From Auanema rhodensis (lineage: Eukaryota > Nematoda > Chromadorea > Rhabditida > Rhabditidae), in assembly GCA_964057225.1 (NCBI GenBank), contig OZ059894.1, forward strand, positions 4,216,001 to 4,280,000: a DNA stretch of 64,000 nt. Direction: 5' to 3'. The position numbers and the translations under genes were made by a program. Positions 46,525-61,967 of the stretch are shown here, in pieces; the first letter of the stretch is position 1; the number at the start of each line of letters is the position of its first letter. The notes beneath the pieces were generated by a model. The model saw only the letters and a list, made by a program, of their open reading frames with translations, searched no databases and had not been told where the DNA came from.

Positions 46525-48630
46525 TTTTTGTCAAAATGTTTTTGGAAGCAATGTTGAGTGTACATGGAAACTCAACATACACTAATGCATCATTTTTCTA
46601 ACGATCATAACTAATTTTTGTATTAAGCTTTTCTCAATGTAGTATAGTGCATTCGATGCGGATTTTTAAGCTGCGTCGATCTGTGTTATCAGATTTGCGC
46701 TAGCTTAAAAATGCACCGAGATATCAACTGATATAAGTTCACACTTATATCCTCGATTTTCACCCTGAAGAATTAATTTTTTCGTTGAATAACATTGTCC
46801 ATCGTCTTTGCCTTGAAAAATGGAATCTTAAAACATCTACTTTTTGCTAAATTATTTTGAAATTTTTCGAAAAAATTTTTGTCAAAATGTTTTTGGAAGC
46901 AATGTTGAGTGTACATGGAAACTCAACATACACTAATGCATCATTTTTCAAACGATCATAACTAATTTTTGTATCAAGTGTTTCTCAATGTAATATAGTG
47001 CATTCGATGCGGATTTTTAAGCTGCGTCGATCTGTGTTATCAGATTTGCGCTAGCTTAAAAATGCACCGAGATATCAACTGATATAAGTTCACACTTATA
47101 TCCTCGATTTTCACCCTGAAGAATTAATTTTTTCGTTGAATAACATTGTCCATCGTCTTTGCCTTGAAAAATGGAATCTTAAAACATCTACTTTTTGCTA
47201 AATTATTTTGAAATTTTTCGAAAAAATTTTTGTCAAAATGTTTTTGGAAGCAATGTTGAGTGTACATGGAAACTCAACATACACTAATGCATCATTTTTC
47301 TAACGATCATAACTAATTTTTGTATTAAGCTTTTCTCAATGTAGTATAGTGCATTCGATGCGGATTTTTAAGCTGCGTCGATCTGTGTTATCAGATTTGC
47401 GCTAGCTTAAAAATGCACCGAGATATCAACTGATATAAGTTCACACTTATATCCTCGATTTTCACCCTGAAGAATTAATTTTTTCGTTGAATAACATTGT
47501 CCATCGTCTTTGCCTTGAAAAATGGAATCTTAAAACATCTACTTTTTGCTAAATTATTTTGAAATTTTTCGAAAAAATTTTTGTCAAAATGTTTTTGGAA
47601 GCAATGTTGAGTGTACATGGAAACTCAACATACACTAATGCATCATTTTTCAAACGATCATAACTAATTTTTGTATCAAGTGTTTCTCAATGTAATATAG
47701 TGCATTCGATGCGGATTTTTAAGCTGCGTCGATCTGTGTTATCAGATTTGCGCTAGCTTAAAAATGCACCGAGATATCAACTGATATAAGTTCACACTTA
47801 TATCCTCGATTTTCACCCTGAAGAATTAATTTTTTCGTTGAATAACATTGTCCATCGTCTTTGCCTTGAAAAATGGAATCTTAAAACATCTACTTTTTGC
47901 TAAATTATTTTGAAATTTTTCGAAAAAATTTTTGTCAAAATGTTTTTGGAAGCAATGTTGAGTGTACATGGAAACTCAACATACACTAATGCATCATTTT
48001 TCTAACGATCATAACTAATTTTTGTATTAAGCTTTTCTCAATGTAGTATAGTGCATTCGATGCGGATTTTTAAGCTGCGTCGATCTGTGTTATCAGATTT
48101 GCGCTAGCTTAAAAATGCACCGAGATATCAACTGATATAAGTTCACACTTATATCCTCGATTTTCACCCTGAAGAATTAATTTTTTCGTTGAATAACATT
48201 GTCCATCGTCTTTGCCTTGAAAAATGGAATCTTAAAACATCTACTTTTTGCTAAATTATTTTGAAATTTTTCGAAAAAATTTTTGTCAAAATGTTTTTGG
48301 AAGCAATGTTGAGTGTACATGGAAACTCAACATACACTAATGCATCATTTTTCAAACGATCATAACTAATTTTTGTATCAAGTGTTTCTCAATGTAATAT
48401 AGTGCATTCGATGCGGATTTTTAAGCTGCGTCGATCTGTGTTATCAGATTTGCGCTAGCTTAAAAATGCACCGAGATAACAACTGATATAAGTTCACACT
48501 TATATCCTCGATTTTCACCCTGAAGAATTAATTTTTTCGTTGAATAACATTGTCCATCGTCTTTGCCTTGAAAAATGGAATCTAAAAACATCTACTTTTT
48601 GCTAAATTATTTTGAAATTTTTCGAAACAA
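46525..48630. repeat. Dimeric higher-order repeat (702 bp, three copies)
   Basis: Monomers with CTAACG, TATTAAGCTTTTC alternate strictly with monomers with CAAACG, CAAGTGTTTC, TAATATAG. Upstream (45472-46524) the first type stands alone three times, so the dimer arose within a run of that type. Confidence 0.8.
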
Positions 48631-51600
48631 TTTTTGTCAAAATGTTTTTGGAAGCAATGTTGAGTGTACATGGAAACTCAACATACACTAATGCATCATT
48701 TTTCAAACGGTCATAACTAATTTTTGTATCAAGCGTTTCTTAATGTAGTATAGTGCATTCGATCCGGATTTTTAAGCTGCGTCAATCTGTGTTATCAGAT
48801 TTGCGCTAGCTTAAAAATGCACCGAGATATCAACTGATATAAGTTCACACTTATATCCTCGATTTTCACCCTGAAGAAATAATTTTTTCGTTGAATAACA
48901 TTGTCCATCGTCTTTGCCTTGAAAAAAGGAATCTAAAAACATCTACTTTTTGCTAAATTATTTTGAAATTTTTCGAAAAAATTTTTGTCAAAATGTTTTT
49001 GGAAGCAATGTTGAGTGTACATGGAAACTCAACATACACTAATGCATCATTTTTCTAACGATCATAACTAATTTTTGTATTAAGCTTTTCTCAATGTAGT
49101 ATAGTGCATTCGATGCGGATTTTTAAGCTGCGTCGATCTGTGTTATCAGATTTGCGCTAGCTTAAAAATGCACCGAGATATCAACTGATATAAGTTCACA
49201 CTTATATCCTCGATTTTCACCCTAATGAATTAATTTTTTCGTTGAATAACATTGTCCATCGTCTTTGCCTTGAAAAATGGAATCTTAAAACATCTACTTT
49301 TTGCTAAATTATTTTGAAATTTTTCGAAAAAATTTTTGTCAAAATGTTTTTGGAAGCAATGTTGAGTGTACATGGAAACTCAACATACACTAATGCATCA
49401 TTTTTCTAACGATCATAACTAATTTTTGTATTAAGCTTTTCTCAATGTAGTATAGTGCATTCGATGCGGATTTTTAAGCTGCGTCGATCTGTGTTATCAG
49501 ATTTGCGCTAGCTTAAAAATGCACCGAGATATCAACTGATATAAGTTCACACTTATATCCTCGATTTTCACCCTGAAGAATTAATTTTTTCGTTGAATAA
49601 CATTGTCCATCATCTTTGCCTTGAAAAATGGAATCTTAAAACATCTACTTTTTGCTAAATTAATTTGAAATTTTTCGAAAAAATTTTTGTCAAAATGTTT
49701 TTGGAAGCAATGTTGAGTGTACATGGAAACTCAACATACACTAATGCATCATTTTTCAAACGATCATAACTAATTTTTGTATCAAGTGTTTCTCAATGTA
49801 ATATAGTGCATTCGATGCGGATTTTTAAGCTGCGTCGATCTGTGTTATCAGATTTGCGCTAGCTTAAAAATGCACCGAGATATCAACTGATATAAGTTCA
49901 CACTTATATCCTCGATTTTCACCCTGAAGAATTAATTTTTTCGTTGAATAACATTGTCCATCGTCTTTGCCTTGAAAAATGGAATCTAAAAACATCTACT
50001 TTTTGCTAAATTATTTTGAAATTTTTCGAAACAATTTTTGTCAAAATGTTTTTGGAAGCAATGTTGAGTGTACATGGAAACTCAACATACACTAATGCAT
50101 CATTTTTCAAACGGTCATAACTAATTTTTGTATCAAGCGTTTCTTAATGTAGTATAGTGCATTCGATCCGGATTTTTAAGCTGCGTCAATCTGTGTTATC
50201 AGATTTGCGCTAGCTTAAAAATGCACCGAGATATCAACTGATATAAGTTCACACTTATATCCTCGATTTTCACCCTGAAGAAATAATTTTTTCGTTGAAT
50301 AACATTGTCCATCGTCTTTGCCTTGAAAAAAGGAATCTAAAAACATCTACTTTTTGCTAAATTATTTTGAAATTTTTCGAAAAAATTTTTGTCAAAATGT
50401 TTTTGGAAGCAATGTTGAGTGTACATGGAAACTCAACATACACTAATGCATCATTTTTCTAACGATCATAACTAATTTTTGTATTAAGCTTTTCTCAATG
50501 TAGTATAGTGCATTCGATGCGGATTTTTAAGCTGCGTCGATCTGTGTTATCAGATTTGCGCTAGCTTAAAAATGCACCGAGATATCAACTGATATAAGTT
50601 CACACTTATATCCTCGATTTTCACCCTGAAGAAATAATTTTTTCGTTGAATAACATTGTCCATCGTCTTTGCCTTGAAAAAAGGAATCTAAAAACATCTA
50701 CTTTTTGCTAAATTATTTTGAAATTTTTCGAAAAAATTTTTGTCAAAATGTTTTTGGAAGCAATGTTGAGTGTACATGGAAACTCAACATACACTAATGC
50801 ATCATTTTTCTAACGATCATAACTAATTTTTGTATTAAGCTTTTCTCAATGTAGTATAGTGCATTCGATGCGGATTTTTAAGCTGCGTCGATCTGTGTTA
50901 TCAGATTTGCGCTAGCTTAAAAATGCACCGAGATATCAACTGATATAAGTTCACACTTATATCCTCGATTTTCACCCTGAAGAAATAATTTTTTCGTTGA
51001 ATAACATTGTCCATCGTCTTTGCCTTGAAAGAAGGAATCTAAAAACATCTACTTTTTGCTAAATTATTTTGAAATTTTTCGAAAAAATTTTTGTCAAAAT
51101 GTTTTTGGAAGCAATGTTGAGTGTACATGGAAACTCAACATACACTAATGCATCATTTTTCTAACGATCATAACTAATTTTTGTATTAAGCTTTTCTCAA
51201 TGTAGTATAGTGCATTCGATGCGGATTTTTAAGCTGCGTCGATCTGTGTTATCAGATTTGCGCTAGCTTAAAAATGCACCGAGATATCAACTGATATAAG
51301 TTCACACTTATATCCTCGATTTTCACCCTGAAGAATTAATTTTTTCGTTGAATAACATTGTCCATCGTCTTTGCCTTGAAAAATGGAATCTAAAAACATC
51401 TACTTTTTGCTAAATTATTTTGAAATTTTTCGAAAAAATTTTTGTCAAAATGTTTTTGGAAGCAATGTTGAGTGTACATGGAAACTCAACATACACTAAT
51501 GCATCATTTTTCAAACGATCATAACTAATTTTTGTATCAAGCGTTTCTCAATGTAATATAGTGCATTCGATGCGGATTTTTAAGCTGCGTCGATCTGTGT

Positions 51601-52140
51601 TATCAGATTTGCGCTAGCTTAAAAATGCACCGAGATATCAACTGATATAAGTTCACACTTATATCCTCGATTTTCACCCTGAAGAATTAATTTTTTCGTT
51701 GAATAACATTGTCCATCGTCTTTGCCTTGAAAAATGGAATCTTAAAACATCTAATTTTTGCTAAATTATTTTGAAATTTTTCGAAAAAATTTTTGTCAAA
51801 ATGTTTTTGGAAGCAATGTTGAGTGTACATGGAAACTCAACATACACTAATGCATCATTTTTCTAACGATCATAACTAATTTTTGTATTAAGCTTTTCTC
51901 AATGTAGTATAGTGCATTCGATGCGGATTTTTAAGCTGCGTCGATCTGTGTTATCAGATTTGCGCTAGCTTAAAGATGCACCGAGATATCAACTGATATA
52001 AGTTCACACTTATATCCTCGATTTTCACCCTGAAGAATTAATTTTTTCGTTGAATAACATTGTCCATCGTCTTTGCCTTGAAAAATGGAATCTTAAAACA
52101 TCTAATTTTTGCTAAATTATTTTGAAATTTTTCGAAAAAA

Positions 52141-54597
52141 TTTTTGTCAAAATGTTTTTGGAAGCAATGTTGAGTGTACATGGAAACTCAACATACACTA
52201 ATGCATCATTTTTCAAACGATCATAACTAATTTTTCTATCAAGTGTTTCTCAATGTAATATAGTGCATTCGATGCGGATTTTTGAGCTGCGTCGATCTGT
52301 GTTATCAGATTTGCGCTAGCTTAAAAATGCACCGAGATATCAACTGATATAAGTTCACACTTATATCCTCGATTTTCACCCTGAAGAATTAATTTTTTCG
52401 TTGAATAACATTGTCCATCGTCTTTGCCTTGAAAAATGGAATCTAAAAACATCTACTTTTTGCTAAATTATTTTGAAATTTTTCGAAAAAATTTTTGTCA
52501 AAATGTTTTTGGAAGCAATGTTGAGTGTACATGGAAACTCAACATACACTAATGCATCATTTTTCAAACGATCATAACTAATTTTTGTATCAAGTTTTTC
52601 TCAATGTAGTATAGTGCATTCGATGCGGATTTTTAAGCTGCGTCGATCTGTGTTATCAGATTTGCGCTAGCTTAAAAATGCACCGAGATATCAACTGATA
52701 TAAGTTCACACTTATATCCTCGATTTTCACCCTGAAGAATTAATTTTTTCGTTGAATAACATTGTTCATCGTCTTTGCCTTGAAAAATGGAATCTTAAAA
52801 CATCTAATTTTTGCTAAATTATTTTGAAATTTTTCGAAAAAATTTTTGTCAAAATGTTTTTGGAAGCAATGTTGAGTGTACATGGAAACTCAACATACAC
52901 TAATGCATCATTTTTCAAACGATCATAACTAATTTTTGTATCAAGTGTTTCTCAATGTAATATAGTGCATTCGATGCGGATTTTTAAGCTGCGTCGATCT
53001 GTGTTATCAGATTTGCGCTAGCTTAAAAATGCACCGAGATATCAACTGATATAAGTTCACACTTATATCCTCGATTTTCACCCTGAAGAATTAATTTTTT
53101 CGTTGAATAACATTGTCCATCGTCTTTGCCTTGAAAAATGGAATCTAAAAACATCTACTTTTTGCTAAATTATTTTGAAATTTTTCGAAAAAATTTTTGT
53201 CAAAATGTTTTTGGAAGCAATGTTGAGTGTACATGGAAACTCAACATACACTAATGCATCATTTTTCTAACGATCATAACTAATTTTTGTATTTAGCTTT
53301 TCTCAATGTAGTATAGTGCATTCGATGCGGATTTTTAAGCTGCGTCGATCTGTGTTATCAGATTTGCGCTAGCTTAAAAATGCACCGAGATATCAACTGA
53401 TATAAGTTCACACTTATATCCTCGATTTTCACCCTGAAGAATTAATTTTTTCGTTGAATAACATTGTCCATCGTCTTTGCCTTGAAAAATGGAATCTTAA
53501 AACATCTAATTTTTGCTAAATTATTTTGAAATTTTTCGAAAAAATTTTTGTCAAAATGTTTTTGGAAGCAATGTTGAGTGTACATGGAAACTCAACATAC
53601 ACTAATGCATCATTTTTCAAACGATCATAACTAATTTTTGTATCAAGTGTTTCTCAATGTAATATAGTGCATTCGATGCGGATTTTTGAGCTGCGTCGAT
53701 CTGTGTTATCAGATTTGCGCTAGCTTAAAAATGCACCGAGATATCAACTGATATAAGTTCACACTTATATCCTCGATTTTCACCCTGAAGAATTAATTTT
53801 TTCGTTGAATAACATTGTCCATCGTCTTTGCCTTGAAAAATGGAATCTAAAAACATCTACTTTTTGCTAAATTATTTTGAAATTTTTCGAAAAAATTTTT
53901 GTCAAAATGTTTTTGGAAGCAATGTTGAGTGTACATGGAAACTCAACATACACTAATGCATCATTTTTCAAACGATCATAACTAATTTTTGTATCAAGTT
54001 TTTCTCAATGTAGTATAGTGCATTCGATGCGGATTTTTAAGCTGCGTCGATCTGTGTTATCAGATTTGCGCTAGCTTAAAAATGCACCGAGATATCAACT
54101 GATATAAGTTCACACTTATATCCTCGATTTTCACCCTGAAGAATTAATTTTTTCGTTGAATAACATTGTTCATCGTCTTTGCCTTGAAAAATGGAATCTT
54201 AAAACATCTAATTTTTGCTAAATTATTTTGAAATTTTTCGAAAAAATTTTTGTCAAAATGTTTTTGGAAGCAATGTTGAGTGTACATGGAAACTCAACAT
54301 ACACTAATGCATCATTTTTCAAACGATCATAACTAATTTTTGTATCAAGTGTTTCTCAATGTAATATAGTGCATTCGATGCGGATTTTTAAGCTGCGTCG
54401 ATCTGTGTTATCAGATTTGCGCTAGCTTAAAAATGCACCGAGATATCAACTGATATAAGTTCACACTTATATCCTCGATTTTCACCCTGAAGAATTAATT
54501 TTTTCGTTGAATAACATTGTCCATCGTCTTTGCCTTGAAAAATGGAATCTAAAAACATCTACTTTTTGCTAAATTATTTTGAAATTTTTCGAAAAAA
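52141..54597. repeat. Four-monomer (1404-bp) duplication
   Basis: TTTGAGCTGC at 52281 and 53685, and CAAGTTTTTC at 52591 and 53995, are each 1404 bp apart. Three of the four monomers correspond; the fourth differs (53194 versus 54598). Confidence 0.75.
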
Positions 54598-57500
54598 TTT
54601 TTGTCAAAATGTTTTTGGAAGCAATGTTGAGTGTACATGGAAACTCAACATACACTAATGCATCATTTTTCAAACGATCATAACTAATTTTTGTATCAAG
54701 CGTTTTTCAATGTAGTATAGTGCATTCGATGCGGAGTTTTAAGCTGCGTCGATCTGTGTTATCAGATTTGCGCTAGCTTAAAAATGCACCGAGATATCAA
54801 CTGATATAAGTTCACACTTATATCCTCGATTTTCACCCTGAAGAATTAATTTTTTCGTTGAATAACATTGTCCATCGTCTTTGCCTTGAAAAATGGAATC
54901 TAAAAACATCTACTTTTTGCTAAATTATTTTGAAATTTTTCGAAAAAATTTTTGTCAAAATGTTTTTGGAAGCAATGTTGAGTGTACATGGAAACTCAAC
55001 ATACACTAATGCATCATTTTTCAAACGATCATAACTAATTTTTGTATCAAGCGTTTTTCAATGTAGTATAGTGCATTCGATGCGGAGTTTTAAGCTGCGT
55101 CGATCTGTGTTATCAGATTTGCGCTAGCTTAAAAATGCACCGAGATATCAACTGATATAAGTTCACACTTATATCCTCGATTTTCACCCTGAAGAAATAA
55201 TTTTTTCGTTGAATATTATTGTCCATCGTCTTTGCCTTAAAAAATGGAATCTTGAAACATCTACTTTTTGCTAAATTATTTAGAAATTTTTCGAAAAAAT
55301 TTTTGTCAAAATGTTTTTGGAAGCAATGTTGAGTGTATATGGAAACTCAACATACACTAATGCATCATTTTTCAAACGATCATAACTAATTTTTGTATCA
55401 AGTGTTTCTCAATGTAATATAGTGCATTCGATGCGGATTTTTAAGCTGCGTCGATCTGTGTTATCAGATTTGCGCTAGCTTAAAAATGCACCGAGATATC
55501 AACTGATATAAGTTCACACTTATATCCTCGATTTTCACCCTGAAGAATTAATTTTTTCGTTGAATAACATTGTCCATCGTCTTTGCCTTGAAAAATGGAA
55601 TCTAAAAACATCTACTTTTTGCTAAATTATTTTGAAATTTTTCGAAAAAATTTTGGTCAAAATGTTTTTGGAAGCAATGTTGAGTGTACATGGAAACTCA
55701 ACATACACTAATGCATCATTTTTCAAACGATCATAACTAATTTTTGTATCAAGCGTTTTTCAATGTAGTATAGTGCATTCGATGCGGATTTTTAAGCTGC
55801 GTCGATCTGTGTTATCAGATTTGCGCTAGCTTAAAAATGCACCGAGATATCAACTGATATAAGTTCACACTTATATCCTCGATTTTCACCCTGAAGAATT
55901 AATTTTTTCGTTGAATAACATTGTCCATCGTCTTTGCCTTGAAAAATGGAATCTAAAAACATCTACTTTTTGCTAAATTATTTTGAAATTTTTCGAAACA
56001 ATTTTTGTCAAAATGTTTTTGGAAGCAATGTTGAGTGTACATGGAAACTCAACATACACTAATGCATCATTTTTCAAACGGTCATAACTAATTTTTGTAT
56101 CAAGCGTTTCTTAATGTAGTATAGTGCATTCGATCCGGATTTTTAAGCTGCGTCAATCTGTGTTATCAGATTTGCGCTAGCTTAAAAATGCACCGAGATA
56201 TCAACTGATATAAGTTCACACTTATATCCTCGATTTTCACCCTGAAGAAATAATTTTTTCGTTGAATAACATTGTCCATCGTCTTTGCCTTGAAAAAAGG
56301 AATCTAAAAACATTTAATTTTTGCTGAATTATTTTGAAATTTTTCGAAAAAATTTTTGTCAAAATGTTTTTGGAAGCAATGTTGAGTGTACATGGAAACT
56401 CAACATACACTAATGCATCATTTTTCTAACGATCATAACTAATTTTTGTATTAAGCTTTTCTCAATGTAGTATAGTGCATTCGATGCGGATTTTTAAGCT
56501 GCGTCGATCTGTGTTATCAGATTTGCTCTAGCTTAAAAATGCACCGAGATATCAACTGATATAAGTTCACACTTATATCCTCGATTTTCACCCTGAAGAA
56601 TTAATTTTTTCGTTGAATAACATTGTCCATCGTCTTTGCCTTGAAAAATGGAATCTTAAAACATCTACTTTTTGCTAAATTATTTTGAAATTTTTCGAAA
56701 AAATTTTTGTCAAAATGTTTTTGGAAGCAATGTTGAGTGTACATGGAAACTCAACATACACTAATGCATCATTTTTCAAACGATCATAACTAATTTTTGT
56801 ATTAAGCGTTTTTCAATGTAGTATAGTGCATTCGATGCGGATTTCTAAGCTGCGTCGATCTGTGTTATCAGATTTGCGCTAGCTTAAAAATGCACCGAGA
56901 TATCAACTGATATAAGTTCACACTTATATCCTCGATTTTCATCCTGAAGAATTAATTTTTTCGTTGAATAACATTGTCCATCGTCTTTGCCTTGAAAAAT
57001 GGAATCTTAAAACATCTACTTTTTGCTAAATTATTTTGAAATTTTTCGAAAAAATTTTTGTCAAAATGTTTTTGGAAGCAATGTTGAGTGTACATGGAAA
57101 CTCAACATACACTAATGCATCATTTTTCAAACGATCATAACTAATTTTTGTATTATGCGTTTTTCAATGTAGTATAGTGCATTCGATGCGGATTTTCAAG
57201 CTGCGTCGATCTGTGTTATCAGATTTGCGCTAGCTTAAAAATGCACCGAGATATCAACTGATATAAGTTCACACTTATATCCTCGATTTTCACCCTGAAG
57301 AATTAATTTTTTCGTTGAATAACATTGTCCATCGTCTTTGCCTTGAAAAATGGAATCTTAAAACATCTAATTTTTGCTAAATTATTTTGAAATTTTTCGA
57401 AAAAATTTTTGTCAAAATGTTTTTGGAAGCAATGTTGAGTGTACATGGAAACTCAACATACACTAATGCATCATTTTTCAAACGATCATAACTAATTTTT

Positions 57501-57756
57501 GTATCAAGTGTTTCTCAATGTAATATAGTGCATTCGATGCGGATTTTTAAGCTGCGTCGATCTGTGTTATCAGATTTGCGCTAGCTTAAAAATGCACCGA
57601 GATATCAACTGATATAAGTTCACACTTATATCCTCGATTTTCACCCTGAAGAATTAATTTTTTCGTTGAATAACATTGTCCATCCTCTTTGCCTTGAAAA
57701 ATGGAATCTAAAAACATCTACTTTTTGCTAAATTATTTTGAAATTTTTCGAAAAAA

Positions 57757-60700
57757 TTTTTGTCAAAATGTTTTTGGAAGCAATGTTGAGTGTACATGGA
57801 AACTCAACATACACTAATGCATCATTTTTCAAACGATCATAACTAATTTTTGTATCAAGCGTTTTTCAATGTTGTATAGTGCATTCGATGCGGAGTTTTA
57901 AGCTGCGTCGATCTGTGTTATCAGATTTGCGCTAGCTTAAAAATGCACCGAGATATCAACTGATATAAGTTCACACTTATATCCTCGATTTTCACCCTGA
58001 AGAAATAATTTTTTCGTTGAATATTATTGTCCATCGTCTTTGCCTTGAAAAATGGAATCTTGAAACATCTACTTTTTGCTAAATTATTTAGAAATTTTTC
58101 GAAAAAATTTTTGTCAAAATGTTTTTGGAAGCAATGTTGAGTGTACATGGAAACTCAACATACACTAATGCATCATTTTTCAAACGATCATAACTAATTT
58201 TTGTATCAAGTGTTTCTCAATGTAATATAGTGCATTCGATGCGGATTTTTAAGCTGCGTCGATCTGTGTTATCAGATTTGCGCTAGCTTAAAAATGCACC
58301 GAGATATCAACTGATATAAGTTCACACTTATATCCTCGATTTTCACCCTGAAGAATTAATTTTTTCGTTGAATAACATTGTCCATCGTCTTTGCCTTGAA
58401 AAATGGAATCTAAAAACATCTACTTTTTGCTAAATTATTTTGAAATTTTTCGAAAAAATTTTTGTCAAAATGTTTTTGGAAGCAATGTTGAGTGTACATG
58501 GAAACTCAACATACACTAATGCATCATTTTTCAAACGGTCATAACTAATTTTTGTATCAAGCGTTTCTTAATGTAGTATAGTGCATTCGATCCGGATTTT
58601 TAAGCTGCGTCAATCTGTGTTATCAGATTTGCGCTAGCTTAAAAATGCACCGAGATATCAACTGATATAAGTTCACACTTATATCCTCGATTTTCACCCT
58701 GAAGAATTAATTTTTTCGTTGAATAACATTGTCCATCGTCTTTGCCTTGAAAAATGGAATCTAAAAACATCTACTTTTTGCTAAATTATTTTGAAATTTT
58801 TCGAAAAAATTTTTGTCAAAATGTTTTTGGAAGCAATGTTGAGTGTACATGGAAACTCAACATACACTAATGCATCATTTTTCAAACGATCATAACTAAT
58901 TTTTGTATCAAGCGTTTTTCAATGTAGTATAGTGCATTCGATGCGGAGTTTTAAGCTGCGTCGATCTGTGTTATCAGATTTGCGCTAGCTTAAAAATGCA
59001 CCGAGATATCAACTGATATAAGTTCACACTTATATCCTCGATTTTCACCCTGAAGAAATAATTTTTTCGTTGAATATTATTGTCCATCGTCTTTGCCTTG
59101 AAAAATGGAATCTTGAAACATCTACTTTTTGCTAAATTATTTAGAAATTTTTCGAAAAAATTTTTGTCAAAATGTTTTTGGAAGCAATGTTGAGTGTACA
59201 TGGAAACTCAACATACACTAATGCATCATTTTTCAAACGATCATAACTAATTTTTGTATCAAGTGTTTCTCAATGTAATATAGTGCATTCGATGCGGATT
59301 TTTAAGCTGCGTCGATCTGTGTTATCAGATTTGCGCTAGCTTAAAAATGCACCGAGATATCAACTGATATAAGTTCACACTTATATCCTCGATTTTCACC
59401 CTGAAGAATTAATTTTTTCGTTGAATAACATTGTCCATCGTCTTTGCCTTGAAAAATGGAATCTAAAAACATCTACTTTTTGCTAAATTATTTTGAAATT
59501 TTTCGAAAAAATTTTTGTCAAAATGTTTTTGGAAGCAATGTTGAGTGTACATGGAAACTCAACATACACTAATGCATCATTTTTCAAACGATCATAACTA
59601 ATTTTTGTATCAAGCGTTTTTCAATGTAGTATAGTGCATTCGATGCGGATTTTTAAGCTGCGTCGATCTGTGTTATCAGATTTGCGCTAGCTTAAAAATG
59701 CACCGAGATATCAACTGATATAAGTTCACACTTATATCCTCGATTTTCACCCTGAAGAAATAATTTTTTCGTTGAATATTATTGTCCATCGTCTTTGCCT
59801 TGAAAAATGGAATCTTGAAACATCTACTTTTTGCTAAATTATTTTGAAATTTTTTGAAAAAATTTTTGTCAAAATGTTTTTGGAAGCAATGTTGAGTGTA
59901 CATGGAAACTCAACATACACTAATGCATCATTTTTCAAACGATCATAACTAATTTTTGTATCAAGTGTTTCTCAATGTAATATAGTGCATTCGATGCGGA
60001 TTTTTAAGCTGCGTCGATCTGTGTTATCAGATTTGCGCTAGCTTAAAAATGCACCGAGATATCAACTGATATAAGTTCACACTTATATCCTCGATTTTCA
60101 CCCTGAAGAATTAATTTTTTCGTTGAATAACATTGTCATCGTCTTTGCCTTGAAAAATGGAATCTAAAAACATCTACTTTTTGCTAAATTATTTTGAAAT
60201 TTTTCGAAACAATTTTTGTCAAAATGTTTTTGGAAGCAATGTTGAGTGTACATGGAAACTCAACATACACTAATGCATCATTTTTCAAACGGTCATAACT
60301 AATTTTTGTATCAAGCGTTTCTTAATGTAGTATAGTGCATTCGATCCGGATTTTTAAGCTGCGTCAATCTGTGTTATCAGATTTGCGCTAGCTTAAAAAT
60401 GCACCGAGATATCAACTGATATAAGTTCACACTTATATCCTCGATTTTCACCCTGAAGAATTAATTTTTTCGTTGAATAACATTGTCCATCGTCTTTGCC
60501 TTGAAAAATGGAATCTAAAAACATCTACTTTTTGCTAAATTATTTTGAAATTTTTCGAAAAAATTTTGGTCAAAATGTTTTTGGAAGCAATGTTGAGTGT
60601 ACATGGAAACTCAACATACACTAATGCATCATTTTTCAAACGATCATAACTAATTTTTGTATCAAGCGTTTTTCAATGTAGTATAGTGCATTCGATGCGG

Positions 60701-61967
60701 AGTTTTAAGCTGCGTCGATCTGTGTTATCAGATTTGCGCTAGCTTAAAAATGCACCGAGATATCAACTGATATAAGTTCACACTTATATCCTCGATTTTC
60801 ACCCTGAAGAAATAATTTTTTCGTTGAATATTATTGTCCATCGTCTTTGCCTTGAAAAATGGAATCTTGAAACATCTACTTTTTGCTAAATTATTTAGAA
60901 ATTTTTCGAAAAAATTTTTGTCAAAATGTTTTTGGAAGCAATGTTGAGTGTACATGGAAACTCAACATACACTAATGCATCATTTTTCAAACGATCATAA
61001 CTAATTTTTGTATCAAGTGTTTCTCAATGTAATATAGTGCATTCGATGCGGATTTTTAAGCTGCGTCGATCTGTGTTATCAGATTTGCGCTAGCTTAAAA
61101 ATGCACCGAGATATCAACTGATATAAGTTCACACTTATATCCTCGATTTTCACCCTGAAGAATTAATTTTTTCGTTGAATAACATTGTCCATCGTCTTTG
61201 CCTTGAAAAATGGAATCTAAAAACATCTACTTTTTGCTAAATTATTTTGAAATTTTTCGAAAAAATTTTTGTCAAAATGTTTTTGGAAGCAATGTTGAGT
61301 GTACATGGAAACTCAACATACACTAATGCATCATTTTTCAAACGATCATAACTAATTTTTGTATCAAGCGTTTTTCAATGTAGTATAGTGCATTCGATGC
61401 GGATTTTTAAGCTGCGTCGATCTGTGTTATCAGATTTGCGCTAGCTTAAAAATGCACCGAGATATCAACTGATATAAGTTCACACTTATATCCTCGATTT
61501 TCACCCTGAAGAAATAATTTTTTCGTTGAATATTATTGTCCATCGTCTTTGCCTTGAAAAATGGAATCTTGAAACATCTACTTTTTGCTAAATTATTTTG
61601 AAATTTTTCGAAAAAATTTTTGTCAAAATGTTTTTGGAAGCAATGTTGAGTGTACATGGAAACTCAACATACACTAATGCATCATTTTTCAAACGGTCAT
61701 AACTAATTTTTGTATCAAGCGTTTCTTAATGTAGTATAGTGCATTCGATCCGGATTTTTAAGCTGCGTCAATCTGTGTTATCAGATTTGCGCTAGCTTAA
61801 AAATGCACCGAGATATCAACTGATATAAGTTCACACTTATATCCTCGATTTTCACCCTGAAGAATTAATTTTTTCGTTGAATAACATTGTCCATCGTCTT
61901 TGCCTTGAAAAATGGAATCTAAAAACATCTACTTTTTGCTAAATTATTTTGAAATTTTTCGAAAAAA
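57757..61967. repeat. Five-monomer higher-order region
   Basis: Monomers with GATGCGGAGTTTT, TATTATTG, CTTGAAACAT and TTTAGAAATT recur with 3- and 5-monomer spacing (58810 and 60564, 1754 bp apart because of a one-base deletion near 60137). CTTGAAACAT is found only from about 55250 to 61575. Confidence 0.7.

Noticed and set aside
57921-61657. Five nearly identical 75-codon minus-strand frames within satellite monomers
   Set aside because: They arise only because certain monomer variants lack a stop in that frame. They recur at satellite spacing, have no promoter or codon signal, and other monomers break the frame.
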